Below, piece after piece: positions 46,066-55,253 of a DNA stretch of 64,000 nucleotides. Under the pieces are notes generated by a model. It ran no database searches and had not been told where the DNA came from. It was given only the letters and a program-made list of their open reading frames with translations. The stretch is from an uncultured Lysobacteraceae bacterium (GTDB lineage Bacteria > Pseudomonadota > Gammaproteobacteria > Xanthomonadales > Xanthomonadaceae), in NCBI GenBank assembly GCA_937897645.1, contig CALCNV010000147.1, positions 36,834-100,833 of the forward strand. Reading direction: 5' to 3'. The translations under genes and the position numbers were made by a program. The stretch's first letter is position 1; each line of letters opens with the position of its first letter.

Positions 46066-46506
46066 TTACTGGCGGATCCAGACCTGCTCCTTGCAGATGA
46101 AGGCAACGCAGCCGGAAACATTCAGCTTCTTGCCACCATCGGCGAGCTCCATCTTCGACTTGAAGACCTTGCCATCCGCCGGGCGCAGGATCGTGCCGCC
46201 GGCATAGCTGGCGCCTTCCTTCTTCATGCCGCGGATGATCTCCATGCCCTTGACCGGCTTGTTCTTGCGGTCGTCCTTGCACTTGTCGCAGATCGGGTTG
46301 GGGCCTTTGTCCGAGGACAGGATCTCGGTGATGCGGCCACTGAAGGTGCCGTTGCTGTTCTGGGTGATTTCGACGATGGACTTGGCCTTGCCGGTTTCGT
46401 CGTCGATGGTCTTCCAGCGCCCGACCACGGGGTCGGCCGCGGAAGCGGCCAGCGAGACGAACAGCAGGGGCAGTGCCAGCAGCGTGGCGGTCAGTGTGTT
46501 GCGCAT
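46066..46506 (-). CDS. DUF2147 secreted protein
   Basis: A 146-residue protein with a Sec signal peptide (cleaved near LAASAA) and the DUF2147 pattern DPVVGRWKTIDDETGKAKSI then TFSGRITEIL. Four cysteines (CDKCKDD, GCVAFIC) could form disulphides or bind metal. DUF2147 proteins are small periplasmic beta-rich proteins of unknown role. ATG 46506 behind GGGAGGGGAAT. Confidence 0.87.
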   Translation of the reverse strand: MRNTLTATLLALPLLFVSLAASAADPVVGRWKTIDDETGKAKSIVEITQNSNGTFSGRITEILSSDKGPNPICDKCKDDRKNKPVKGMEIIRGMKKEGASYAGGTILRPADGKVFKSKMELADGGKKLNVSGCVAFICKEQVWIRQ

Positions 46507-46614
46507 GATTCCCCTCCCAGGGAGTGTGGATGGTTGGACCCGGATGGTGGTGATGGCAGTCCGGTGCGCCGCCTTTATACCGCATCCGCCAGCGTATGGA
46601 GGCCGTTGATTCAT

Positions 46615-47457
46615 TCAGCTGCCGGGGCCGCCCAGTCCATCCTCGTCGCGCTCAGGCGTGGAAGGCTCCACGTCGTCGACCTTTGGCTCGGTGGCGGGAA
46701 TACGTGAACCTGGGGCCTTGCCCTCTTGGTTGAGGTCTTGTACCTCCCCCACGCTCACGCGTCCCACGCGCGGCTTCATCCAGATGCTGTCATGCCAGGC
46801 CTGGTACTGCTTCGGATCCCAGAACTTTTCATCAAAGAACTTGGTGCCACTGATTTGCTCGACACCCCCTTCGCCGGGGATCAGTATCTCGACGTTACCG
46901 TCGAAGCCGGTTCGGCTGCCGGCCATCTTGCGGCGTTCGCGCCTGAGGACCGCAGCCAGGCGGGGTTGCGCCGCGGCATCGCCATACTTGGCATAGATGG
47001 CCTGTCCTTCAACGATTGCCTGCGCCTGCTGTGCTTCACTGAGCGTGTTCCAGTAGCGTTCGCGCAGCCCCAGGAAACCTGCGTATCCGCGTTCTGCTGC
47101 AAGATCCATCCAGGCATAGGCCATTGCCGGATCACGTTCACTGCCTTGGCCATTCCACAGCATCTCGGCCACCATGGCTTGCGAGGGTTTGTCGCCGTAA
47201 TAGGCGGCACGCTGGAAGAAACGCAGCGCATCCCCATGCTTGCCTGCTTTCATCTCCTTCAGTCCATGCAGCCTGTAGCGCAGGTCAGGATGGCTGGACA
47301 GGAAACCCGCCTTGATCATCAAGGCGTCGACTTCCGGATTGGTCGGCTTGGCGTTCGTGGCGGGTTCCGCGGCCTGCACGACGACTTGGACTTGCAGCAG
47401 GCCCGTCAGGGCAGCCGTCAGCAAACAGTATCGGGTCCACTGGTGAATCCGTTTCAT
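46615..47457 (-). CDS. Sel1-like repeat protein, exported
   Basis: A 280-residue protein with a signal peptide ending near VVVQAA. Residues about 60-140 hold Sel1/TPR-like helices (GDALRFFQRAAYYGDKPSQAMVAEM, AMAYAWMDLAAERGYAG split over two repeats), which usually mediate protein contacts. The C-terminal third is charged and Pro-rich. No specific function is recognised. ATG 47457 has AGGAG six bases upstream. Confidence 0.75.
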   Translation of the reverse strand: MKRIHQWTRYCLLTAALTGLLQVQVVVQAAEPATNAKPTNPEVDALMIKAGFLSSHPDLRYRLHGLKEMKAGKHGDALRFFQRAAYYGDKPSQAMVAEMLWNGQGSERDPAMAYAWMDLAAERGYAGFLGLRERYWNTLSEAQQAQAIVEGQAIYAKYGDAAAQPRLAAVLRRERRKMAGSRTGFDGNVEILIPGEGGVEQISGTKFFDEKFWDPKQYQAWHDSIWMKPRVGRVSVGEVQDLNQEGKAPGSRIPATEPKVDDVEPSTPERDEDGLGGPGS

Positions 47458-47590
47458 GGCAGCTCCTGGGTGCATGGTTGGCGGGTACTGCCGGCCATGT
47501 TGCGTTACTCCTGCGCGTTGGGCATCCGCCGTAAGTCATCCCTGCGCAGTTGTGAATCCAGCCAGTCGATGCGCGGGCGGCTCGCCAAAT

Positions 47591-47619
47591 GCAACGGGCC
47601 GCACCAGGCGGCCCGTTGC
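47591..47619. terminator. Hairpin terminator after S9 peptidase gene
   Basis: GCAACGGGCCGC and its complement GCGGCCCGTTGC form a 12-bp stem with a five-base loop, 20 bp beyond the minus-strand S9 peptidase stop. Confidence 0.65.
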
Positions 47620-47638
47620 GGGTGGCAGTTCACGAAAA

Positions 47639-49633
47639 CTATTTCACCTGTCCAGCCTCGCCGGTATCGACGCTGCCGCCAATATGGCGCCCGAAGAAGT
47701 CCAGCATCTTGGTGTACAGATTGACGCGATTCTCCACGTTGTAGAAACCGTGCATTTCGCCGGACTGGATGATCATGCCCTCGGGCGGATTGCCCGCCGC
47801 GACCAGCGCCTTGTTCAACAGTTCAGTCTGCTCTGGCGGCGTGCGCACGTCGCGCGCGCCCGCGGCCAGGTACACCGGGATCTTCACTTCGGCGGCGCGG
47901 CGTGCCGGTGAGTTCTGCGCCCAAGCCGCAGTGTCGCTGCCATGGGTGCGCCGCAGGTAGCGCTGGCCCGATTCGCGTTCGGGAATGTCGCCGCGCTCGA
48001 ACATCATCGCCACGTCATACACGCCCACGTAGCCGAAGGTGCACTTGAACAGGCCGGGTGCGCGGATCGGCGCCATCAATGCGGAGTAGCCGCCGAAGCT
48101 GCCGCCATAGATGCAGATCCTGTCTTCGTCCGCATAGCCGTTCTTGATCGCCCACTGCGTCGCATCGATGATGTCGTTCTGGATACCCTGGGCCCACTGC
48201 ATGTGGCCGGCGTCCTGGAAAGCCTTGCCGTAACCGCCCGAGCCACGGAAGTTGACTTGCAGCACCGCGTAGCCACGGCTGGCAAGCAATTGCGCTTCTC
48301 CGTTGAACCCCCAGTCGTCGCGTGGTCCGATCGGTCCACCATGCGGATTGACGATCATGGGCAGGTTCTTGCCAGTGGAGCCGTGCGGCAGGGTCAGGTA
48401 GCCGTGGATCTGCTTGCCGTCGCGCGAGGTGAAGTTGAAGGGTTTGACCGAGGCCATGCGCTCCTTGTCCAGCTCAGGGCGGCGGCTCATCAGGAAGCGG
48501 GCCTTGTTGTTCTCGCGGTCATACAGGTACAGCTCGCCGGGGTTGCTGTCGCTGTACACGCTGACGATGATTTTCTTGCCGTCCTGCGTATAGCTTGAGA
48601 AATCGACCATCTGGCCTTCGAAACTGGCTGCCAGCGAGGCATACAGTTCGGCATCGGGGTGGGCCTCGTTGATCAAGGTCACGGCGGGGGCACCGGCTTC
48701 GGTTGCCACGCCGACCAGGGTATTTTCATCGGTGGACCAGATGTAATTCGAGACTTCTGCCACCTTGTCATGGAACAGCGGCTTGAATTCCCCACTCGCC
48801 GTATCCAGCGTGCCGATGGCGGCCGGGCTGACGTTGTCATCCTGCATGGCATACACGGTGCCATCCTGGGTGGTACGCATGACCTGCAGGTGCTTGCCTT
48901 CGGTCTTGGAGGCATTCACCAGGGTCCAGCCGTTGTCGTCGCGGCGATACAGTTCGGTGCGTTCGTCGTACTCGCCCTCTTCGTCGCGGCTGGACGAGCA
49001 CACCGCGAAGCGCGGCTGCTTGGATGCGTCCAGCGCAATGCCGCAGTTTTCCTTCGGCGCACGGCCCAGCGAGGTACGGCGCCCGCTCAGCGTGTCCATC
49101 CGCACCACCTCCGTCCCCACGCCCTCGGAGGAGCGCGGCGTGGTGACCTGCATGATCACGTTCTGGTCGTCGTCGCGAAGGGTGTCGAGCAGGGAAAAGC
49201 GCTCAGAGCTGACGGTCTTGCTGCGTTGGCTGGCATCGCGGGTGCCGTAGTAGATCAGCGGACGCGGCTGGCTGCCGTCGGCGTTGACCGCGAACCATTC
49301 GCCGGTGGCGAAGGGTAGTGCATAGCCCCCCATTTTCTTGACGGCGTTGAACATGAGCCGTTGCGGGCTGACCCAGTAAAAACTGCCGACGCTCTTGTTG
49401 TCCGGCAACTGGTTGACCTTGAGCACGGCAAGGTCGCTGGTGCGCATGATCGTCAACACGTCCTGCTCGCCATGGTCCATGGTGACTGCCAGGTACTCGC
49501 CGTTGGGCGAGATCTTGGCGGTGCCGTAACCGGGGTGCTTGACGAAATCCACGACCGGCTGTGCTGGCGCGCACCAGGCGGCCGGGGCAATGCAGAAGCC
49601 TGCGAGCAAGATCAATTTGCGTAGTGATGACAT
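47639..49633 (-). CDS. S9 family (prolyl oligopeptidase-like) peptidase
   Basis: A 664-residue exported serine peptidase. The signal peptide ends near AAWCA; residues about 30-380 are a beta-propeller (WD40-like/PD40 blades); the C-terminal hydrolase has the nucleophile in GGSFGGYSAL, Asp in GARDVRTPPEQ and His in GEMHGFYN. It likely trims short peptides in the periplasm. The gene lies downstream of the TonB receptor on the same strand, but a terminator separates them. Confidence 0.92.
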   Translation of the reverse strand: MSSLRKLILLAGFCIAPAAWCAPAQPVVDFVKHPGYGTAKISPNGEYLAVTMDHGEQDVLTIMRTSDLAVLKVNQLPDNKSVGSFYWVSPQRLMFNAVKKMGGYALPFATGEWFAVNADGSQPRPLIYYGTRDASQRSKTVSSERFSLLDTLRDDDQNVIMQVTTPRSSEGVGTEVVRMDTLSGRRTSLGRAPKENCGIALDASKQPRFAVCSSSRDEEGEYDERTELYRRDDNGWTLVNASKTEGKHLQVMRTTQDGTVYAMQDDNVSPAAIGTLDTASGEFKPLFHDKVAEVSNYIWSTDENTLVGVATEAGAPAVTLINEAHPDAELYASLAASFEGQMVDFSSYTQDGKKIIVSVYSDSNPGELYLYDRENNKARFLMSRRPELDKERMASVKPFNFTSRDGKQIHGYLTLPHGSTGKNLPMIVNPHGGPIGPRDDWGFNGEAQLLASRGYAVLQVNFRGSGGYGKAFQDAGHMQWAQGIQNDIIDATQWAIKNGYADEDRICIYGGSFGGYSALMAPIRAPGLFKCTFGYVGVYDVAMMFERGDIPERESGQRYLRRTHGSDTAAWAQNSPARRAAEVKIPVYLAAGARDVRTPPEQTELLNKALVAAGNPPEGMIIQSGEMHGFYNVENRVNLYTKMLDFFGRHIGGSVDTGEAGQVK

Positions 49634-49707
49634 GGAACCCTCCGTTTCTTTTCAATGCGCCCGTGCGGTGCCGGCGCCGCTATTTTTACAATGTGTGCTG
49701 GCAAAAA

Positions 49708-49735
49708 GAAAAGCCCGGCATAGGCCGGGCTTTTC
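49708..49735. terminator. Intrinsic terminator between TonB receptor and S9 peptidase genes
   Basis: GAAAAGCCCGGC and GCCGGGCTTTTC pair over 12 bp around ATAG. Reading the minus strand, the stem is followed by AAAAGAA's complement (TTCTTTTTGC), so it fits the end of the TonB receptor transcript 18 bp after its stop codon. Confidence 0.88.
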
Positions 49736-49752
49736 CCTCGCATGCGCATGGA

Positions 49753-52674
49753 TCAGAACGTGTATTCCGCCGTTATGACGTAGCGGCGACCAACCGGGTC
49801 TGCACCGATGGTGTAGTCGAAGTACGGATAGGCGGTGTAGCTGTTGTCCGCACGGAACGTATTGTCCAGCACGTTGATCACGGTGCCCGTCAGGCGCAGG
49901 TTCGGGGTGATTTCCTTGCCTACCGTCAGGTTGTACAGCATGTAGGGCTTCAGGCGGGCGGGGTACGTGCCACCTGCAGTGTTGGTGCCATCCACCGCGG
50001 CGAAGCTGCCATTGGAGCCATAGCGGCTGCCGAAGACAGTGATTGCCCAATCATTCTGGCTCCAGCCCACCGAACCGCGGATGCGGCTGCGCTGGTCGGA
50101 GATCAGGGGATTGTCGCGGTAATCGATCAGCTCGTCATCCGCAAACTGCTTGTACTTGTTGGTCAGGCTCAGCGAGTAGCCCAGGTCGAAGCGGAACACG
50201 CCCATGCGGTCGGTGGTCAGGCGGTATTTCCAGGTGGCATCGATGCCGCTGGTATCGGTGAGCGCGGCATTGATGTAGGCCGAGTTGATGCGATCAATGC
50301 GATTCTCGGTGCTGGAGCCCGGCTCGCCGGTCTGGCGCGTGATCAGGCTGGTGATGTTCTGGCAGAACGAGGAATTGATGTCGTTCGGGAACGCCGTGCC
50401 GTCACGGTAGACGCCCAGGCGGCAGTTGGCCTCGTTTTCCAGCAGATACGCGGAGCTGAGCTGGGTGGCCTGGTCTTCAAGCTTGATGCGCCAGTAGTCC
50501 ACCGAGACGCTCATGTCGTCCACGATGTCCCAGACGAAGCCGGCAGTGAACGACTTGCCTTCTTCTTCCTTCAGCAGCGGGTTGCCCGCGATCAGCGTGC
50601 GTGCCTGGTAGATGGTCGGATCGTTGGCAACGTTGCACTGGGTGCGCGTGCGCGGACCCGTGGTCAGCCCAAGGCCCGTGCCCGAGCGGCAGGAGTATTC
50701 GTCCAGGACGCTGGAGAACGAAGCAGCACCCTCCGCGTACACCAACTGCATGTCCGGTGCGCGGAAGCTGGTGGCGTACGAGGCGCGCAACAGCAGGTTG
50801 TCCACCGGGCGGTACTTCAAGCCCAGGTTGTAGGTGAAGGCATCGTCCACGGCGGTGATGTCGTCGTACTTGTCGTAGCGTCCGGCGATTTGCGCGTCGA
50901 AGTTGCTGAGGATCGGCACGTTGAGCTCGATGCCCGCTGCATAACGGTCGCGCGAGCCGTGCGTTTCGCCAGAGCTGGTCAGGTTGTAGATCGTCTGCCC
51001 GTCGAGCGGGCGCAGCTGGTTGGTGCGCGGGTCGCTGGTCAGGTCGGTCTTCTGGCGCCCGGCCTCCAGTATGGCGGCGAATCCGAGCGGGCCGGCCGGC
51101 ATGTCGAACAGGTCGCCGGTCATTTCGAAGTTGAGGTTGGACGAGCTGGTCTGGCCCTGGTTGATCACGCGCGTCGCGAAGGACTGGTAGATATCCGGAT
51201 TGATGGGGGCGTACCAGCGATTCAGGTTCAGGCGGTAGACCGGGTAGATGCCGCCCGCCGCGCCCGTCGAGGTTGCCCAACCCAATTGCGGGCCAAGGAA
51301 ATAGTCATGCACGGGCTTGGCCAGCAGGCGCGGGCGATCGGCGGTGTAGTCGTATTCCGAATGCTGTACCGAGGCTTCCCAGTCGAAACGATCGGCGATG
51401 GTGCCGCGGACGCCGAAGGTGAGGTTGAAGGTGTCTTCGTCATACAGGGTCGAAGCGGCTTCGCTGCCACCCAGCTCAAACGGGTTGAACACGCGCTGCA
51501 GCTGCAACAGGCCGCCGGCCTGCGGGTCGTAGTACAGGGACGTGGCGCCGCCACTGCTGGTGGTCAGGAAGCGATCACCGCTGGTGCCCCAGAACTCGGT
51601 GCCGCTGCTGGCCTTGCCGTCGGCGTGGTAGTAGGTGGCGTCGCCGAACAGCTGCAGGTCTTCGGTTATGTCGAAGGTGCCGTTGACATAGGCGGAGTAG
51701 CTGGAGCCGGCATTCCAGATCGAGCGCGAGCCGGGCTGGGTGAACGAGCCGCAATAGGTGCCGCGATTTGCCGTGGTGACCGTGGTGTAGTCGAAGGCGT
51801 CGCAGGACGCGGCATTGTAGAAGGCGTTGGTGTTGACCGCTCCGCCGGGGCGGGTATTGCCGCGGATGGCGATGAGTGAGAGGGCCGGATTGGTCACGCT
51901 GCCGAGCGGGCCTTCGCGCGTGTCGGCAAGGAAGTCGCGCTGGCTGGCGAAGACGGCTTCGTTGACCGAGTACTGCAGGGCATACACCGCGCTCCAGCGT
52001 TCACCGGTGGTGCCGCCTGCCAATTCGAACTTGCCGGTGTCGCCGCCGCCGCCGGCAGTGGTGCCGCCGCTGAGGCGCAGGCTGTGCCCGTCGATGTTCT
52101 GGCGGGTAACAATGTTGACCACGCCCGCGACGGCGTCAGAGCCGTACAGGGCCGAGGCGCCGCCCGTCAGGATCTCGACGCGCTCGACGATGGACGAGGG
52201 AATGGCCTTGACGTTGACGACGTTGTTGTCGCGGTTGTAGGGCTGCGGGTATTGCGCCGGGCGACGACCATTGACCAGGGTCAGGGTCAGGCCAGGTCCC
52301 AGGTTGCGCAGGTTAACGACCTGGGCGTTGGGGGTGAAGCCGGAGACGGCCAGGTCGCCGGTGAAGGATGCGGTGGTGTTCTGGGTGAGGGTCTGCAGCA
52401 TGTCGCCGACGGTCTGGAATCCTTCGCGCTCGATGTCTGCCCGCGTGATCACGGTGACGGGTGCAGGGCCTTCCAAATCAACGCGCTTGATGCGCGAACC
52501 GACCACGGTCACCTTGTCGAGGGTGGTTGCCTGTGCAGTCGCGGCCTTGTTGTCCTTGGCGGCGGCCTCCGTTTCCTGGGCCATGGCCGTGCCGGCTACT
52601 GGAACCAGCAGGGCGGCCAAGAGTGCTGAACTGAGGCGGTTGCGCTTGGGCGTAACGTTGTTTCGTAGTGACAT
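49753..52674 (-). CDS. TonB-dependent receptor
   Basis: A 973-residue outer-membrane receptor. The signal peptide ends at GTAMA; the plug domain contains LDKVTVVGSRIKR (TonB-box-like) and GGASALYGSDAVAGVVNIVTR; the 22-strand barrel ends in the aromatic YVITAEYTF. It belongs to the large OAR/carbohydrate-type receptors common in Xanthomonadaceae. Substrate unknown; the S9 peptidase beside it makes peptide uptake a possibility. A long antisense frame across it is a GC artefact. Confidence 0.92.
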   Translation of the reverse strand: MSLRNNVTPKRNRLSSALLAALLVPVAGTAMAQETEAAAKDNKAATAQATTLDKVTVVGSRIKRVDLEGPAPVTVITRADIEREGFQTVGDMLQTLTQNTTASFTGDLAVSGFTPNAQVVNLRNLGPGLTLTLVNGRRPAQYPQPYNRDNNVVNVKAIPSSIVERVEILTGGASALYGSDAVAGVVNIVTRQNIDGHSLRLSGGTTAGGGGDTGKFELAGGTTGERWSAVYALQYSVNEAVFASQRDFLADTREGPLGSVTNPALSLIAIRGNTRPGGAVNTNAFYNAASCDAFDYTTVTTANRGTYCGSFTQPGSRSIWNAGSSYSAYVNGTFDITEDLQLFGDATYYHADGKASSGTEFWGTSGDRFLTTSSGGATSLYYDPQAGGLLQLQRVFNPFELGGSEAASTLYDEDTFNLTFGVRGTIADRFDWEASVQHSEYDYTADRPRLLAKPVHDYFLGPQLGWATSTGAAGGIYPVYRLNLNRWYAPINPDIYQSFATRVINQGQTSSSNLNFEMTGDLFDMPAGPLGFAAILEAGRQKTDLTSDPRTNQLRPLDGQTIYNLTSSGETHGSRDRYAAGIELNVPILSNFDAQIAGRYDKYDDITAVDDAFTYNLGLKYRPVDNLLLRASYATSFRAPDMQLVYAEGAASFSSVLDEYSCRSGTGLGLTTGPRTRTQCNVANDPTIYQARTLIAGNPLLKEEEGKSFTAGFVWDIVDDMSVSVDYWRIKLEDQATQLSSAYLLENEANCRLGVYRDGTAFPNDINSSFCQNITSLITRQTGEPGSSTENRIDRINSAYINAALTDTSGIDATWKYRLTTDRMGVFRFDLGYSLSLTNKYKQFADDELIDYRDNPLISDQRSRIRGSVGWSQNDWAITVFGSRYGSNGSFAAVDGTNTAGGTYPARLKPYMLYNLTVGKEITPNLRLTGTVINVLDNTFRADNSYTAYPYFDYTIGADPVGRRYVITAEYTF

Positions 52675-52996
52675 GCATGTATCCCCATAGTCTGATCAAA
52701 GTAGTGCGGCCTCCCCGTGGTTCCTTCCACACGGCCATCTGCCTAATTCCTTCTTGGGTCGAAATTAACATAGTGTTAACGTGAAATGTACAGGTCACAT
52801 AAAAATGTTAGTGCCCTCGGCGTCGAGCCACGCCCCATCACACGAAAGGGTCATTTCCAGCTGGCTTGGGACACCTGGCGTTGTTCCAGCCTTGCCGCCA
52901 CGGGCTCTCCGGCCTGTAAAGCCCTATCCTTGCGCGCTGGATCCGGACACTTCCGAGCCGTGCGATGTACTACCTACAGCGATCAGGAAACCCAGC
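52675..52996. other. 322-bp divergent intergenic region, TonB receptor / mrp
   Basis: No supported gene. It holds the promoters for the TonB receptor (minus) and mrp (plus) and is AT-rich around 52760-52810. Upstream in-frame residues of mrp read through part of it but look non-coding. A 15-bp palindrome at 52765-52779 is annotated separately. Confidence 0.7.
52765..52779. promoter_or_regulatory. Palindrome TTAACA-TAG-TGTTAA, candidate operator
   Basis: Perfect 6-bp arms around a 3-bp centre, 91 bp upstream of the TonB receptor start, in the AT-rich part of the gap. Geometry fits a helix-turn-helix dimer site; which regulator binds is unknown. Confidence 0.45.
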
Positions 52997-53857
52997 TTGA
53001 AACAGACACAACCAAGCCCAAGGCCCGCGGCCCACGCCGTCCAGCCAGGGCTGCATCCGATTCCGCGCATCCGCAATGTCATCGCCATCGGCTCCGGCAA
53101 GGGCGGGGTGGGCAAGTCGACCACGGCGGTCAACCTGGCCCTGGCCCTGCATGCGGAAGGTGCGCGGGTAGGCATCCTGGATGCCGATGTTTACGGTCCC
53201 AGCATTCCCGCCATGCTGGGCCTGAGCGGCAAGCCGGAGAGTCCGGACAACAAGTCCATCGAACCCATGCGCGCGTTCGGGGTCGAGGCGATGTCCATCG
53301 GCTTCCTGGTGGATGCCGACACGCCAATGATCTGGCGCGGGCCCATGGCCACGTCGGCGCTGACGCAGTTGTTCAATGACACCCGCTGGGATGACCTGGA
53401 TTACCTGTTGATCGACCTGCCTCCGGGCACCGGCGACATCCAGCTCACCCTGGCGCAGAAAATACCGGTGGCGGGCGCGGTCATCGTCACCACGCCGCAG
53501 GACATCGCCACGCTGGACGCGAAGAAGGCGTTGAAGATGTTCCAGAAGGTCGAGGTGCCGGTGCTGGGCATCATCGAGAACATGGCCCTGCACGTCTGTT
53601 CCCGCTGCGGGCATGAGGAACACCTGTTCGGCGAAGGAGGTGGCCAGCGCATGGCGGCGCAGTATGGCGTGCCGCTGCTCGGTTCATTGCCGCTGGACAT
53701 CAGCATCCGCGAGCAGGGCGATGCCGGGAAGCCGGTGACGGTGTCCGCACCGGATTCGACGGTGGCGGAAGCCTATCGCCACGCGGCGCGCGCCCTGGTG
53801 GCCCAACTCGAGTTGCGGCCCAGGGCTGCCATGTCCATCGCCTCATCACTGGTATAG
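52997..53857 (+). CDS. apbC: Iron-sulphur cluster carrier ATPase Mrp/ApbC
   Basis: A 286-residue MinD-like P-loop protein that holds and transfers Fe-S clusters. The deviant Walker [19 protein letters not shown] and the cluster cysteines CSRCG are present; the N-terminal MIP18-like domain of longer homologues is absent. TTG 52997 (behind CAGGAAA) is chosen; the frame extends to 52781, but those residues lack coding character. The TAG stop coincides with the first bases of a palindromic repeat. Confidence 0.92.
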   Translation: MKQTQPSPRPAAHAVQPGLHPIPRIRNVIAIGSGKGGVGKSTTAVNLALALHAEGARVGILDADVYGPSIPAMLGLSGKPESPDNKSIEPMRAFGVEAMSIGFLVDADTPMIWRGPMATSALTQLFNDTRWDDLDYLLIDLPPGTGDIQLTLAQKIPVAGAVIVTTPQDIATLDAKKALKMFQKVEVPVLGIIENMALHVCSRCGHEEHLFGEGGGQRMAAQYGVPLLGSLPLDISIREQGDAGKPVTVSAPDSTVAEAYRHAARALVAQLELRPRAAMSIASSLV

Positions 53858-53936
53858 GGCGGGCGCCGGCCCGCCATCGTTGCATCGGGCAACCGGTGGT
53901 ATCGAACAAAGACGGCGGGCCAAGGCCCGCCCTACA
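53855..53936. repeat. REP-like inverted repeat, TAGGGCGGGC family
   Basis: Left palindrome TAGGGCGGGCGCCGGCCCGC (53855-53874) and an inverted partner GGCGGGCCAAGGCCCGCCCT (53914-53933) are separated by about 40 bp. The first three bases are the mrp stop codon. A similar element with TGTAGGGTGGGC ends follows mltD at 59928-60012. Confidence 0.85.
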
Positions 53937-53975
53937 ATAATCAGCTTCTGGCCCCGCGCCGACAGGAATCCCTTA

Positions 53976-54542
53976 ATGAGCATCAAGAGCGACCGCTGGA
54001 TCCGCCGCATGGCCGAAACGCAGGGCATGATCGAACCGTACGAGCCCGGCCAGGTGAAGCAGGTGAACGGCGAGCGCATCGTCAGCTACGGCACGTCCAG
54101 CTACGGCTACGACGTGCGTTGTTCGCGCGAATTCAAGATCTTCACCAACATCAACTCCACCATCGTCGATCCCAAGCATTTCGACAGCGGCAGCTTCGTC
54201 GACGTGGAAGCGGATTCCTGCGTGATCCCGCCCAACAGCTTCGCGCTGGCACGCACGGTGGAGTTCTTCCGCATCCCGCGCAGCACCCTGGTCGTGTGCC
54301 TGGGCAAAAGCACCTACGCGCGCTGCGGCATCATCGTCAACGTCACCCCGCTGGAGCCGGAATGGGAGGGCCACGTCACGCTGGAATTCAGCAACACCAC
54401 GCCGCTGCCCGCGCGCATCTACGCCAACGAAGGCGTGGCGCAGATGCTGTTTTTCGAATCCGACGAAATCTGCGAGACCAGCTACAAGGATCGCGGCGGC
54501 AAGTACCAGGGCCAGACCGGCGTCACCCTGCCGCGTACCTGA
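53976..54542 (+). CDS. dcd: dCTP deaminase
   Basis: A 188-residue trimeric enzyme that makes dUTP from dCTP for thymidylate synthesis. The signature is [12 protein letters not shown], the catalytic glutamate is in [16 protein letters not shown], and the C-terminal nucleotide lid is [17 protein letters not shown] 53976. Directly after the repeat that ends mrp. Confidence 0.96.
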   Translation: MSIKSDRWIRRMAETQGMIEPYEPGQVKQVNGERIVSYGTSSYGYDVRCSREFKIFTNINSTIVDPKHFDSGSFVDVEADSCVIPPNSFALARTVEFFRIPRSTLVVCLGKSTYARCGIIVNVTPLEPEWEGHVTLEFSNTTPLPARIYANEGVAQMLFFESDEICETSYKDRGGKYQGQTGVTLPRT

Positions 54543-54551
54543 CCCACACGT

Positions 54552-54631
54552 GTAGGAGCGCCCCATGGGCGCGAGCTTTTGGTTTTTGTTGGGATTAGAG
54601 CGAAGAGCTCGCGCCCATGGGGCGCTCCTAC
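54552..54631. repeat. 26-bp perfect inverted repeat after dcd
   Basis: Arms GTAGGAGCGCCCCATGGGCG... (54552-54577 and 54606-54631) are exact complements with a 28-bp loop. It lies between convergent dcd and a small membrane protein gene and may terminate both. The GTAGGAGCG end is shared with the repeat inside metG. Confidence 0.9.
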
Positions 54632-54637
54632 CTTGGC

Positions 54638-54814
54638 TCAGGGTTTGTCCGGTTTGGGATTGAACAGCATGCCCACGCCGACCGCGATCAGGATCGCGGG
54701 CCACCAGGTGGCCAACAGTTGGCCCAGGCTGACATTGGTCCAGCCCAGGTTGTTGGCCAGGAACAACAGGCCAATGATGATGAGCGCGATGGCGGGAACG
54801 AGGTTGCGTTTCAT
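54638..54814 (-). CDS. Small LiaI/LiaF-like (DUF5668-type) membrane protein
   Basis: A 58-residue protein reading MKRNLVPAIALIIIGLLFLA at the N-terminus: one hydrophobic helix, a short polar loop (NNLGWTNVSLGQ), then a second helix (WWPAILIAVGVGMLF) and a Pro/Lys tail. This helix-loop-helix with a WP pair is the LiaI-LiaF-like transmembrane unit found alone or fused to envelope-stress proteins. Function here unknown. Too short for usual ORF cut-offs but convincing by hydrophobic pattern and start. Confidence 0.75.
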   Translation of the reverse strand: MKRNLVPAIALIIIGLLFLANNLGWTNVSLGQLLATWWPAILIAVGVGMLFNPKPDKP

Positions 54815-54845
54815 GCGAGTCCGTCGGGTGTCTGTGGGCCAGGCC

Positions 54846-55253
54846 TCATCCTAACTGTTGCCGCCAGCGGCCGATACGCTCGGCGAGTTCCTCGCTGCTG
54901 ATCGGCTGCGATGGGCCGCTGCCCCACACCGGCCCCGGCCATGCGGCATCGCCCACGTGCCGTCCAACCAGGTGGACGTGCAGTTGCCGCACGATGTTGC
55001 CCAATGCGCCGATGTTGAGTTTCTGCACGCCGGCGTGTGCTCGCACGAGGTTACCGACCTGGTTGATTTCGGCCAGCAGCAGGCGCTGCTGGTTGCCATC
55101 AAGTTCCAGCCACTCCGAGACTTCGGGCACGCGGGGCACCAGCAACAGCCAGGTGAAGCGTGCGTCGTTCATCAGGCGTACCTGCGACAGCGGGCCATCG
55201 GCGATGAACACGCTGTCGGCTGCGAGGCGTGGGTCGAGGATGAAGTCGGTCAT
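54846..55253 (-). CDS. HIT domain protein
   Basis: A 135-residue histidine-triad-family protein. The motif reads RQLHVHLVGRHVGD: the first of the three histidines is Gln, the other two are kept, as in a sub-branch of HIT proteins of these bacteria. Likely a nucleotide hydrolase or transferase with unknown substrate. Its ATG overlaps the stop of the dienelactone hydrolase gene (ATGA). Confidence 0.87.
   Translation of the reverse strand: MTDFILDPRLAADSVFIADGPLSQVRLMNDARFTWLLLVPRVPEVSEWLELDGNQQRLLLAEINQVGNLVRAHAGVQKLNIGALGNIVRQLHVHLVGRHVGDAAWPGPVWGSGPSQPISSEELAERIGRWRQQLG

Noticed and set aside
49561..51879. 772-codon open frame opposite the TonB receptor
   Set aside because: Antisense shadow with Val/Arg/Gly-rich composition and no domain; the receptor on the other strand is clear.
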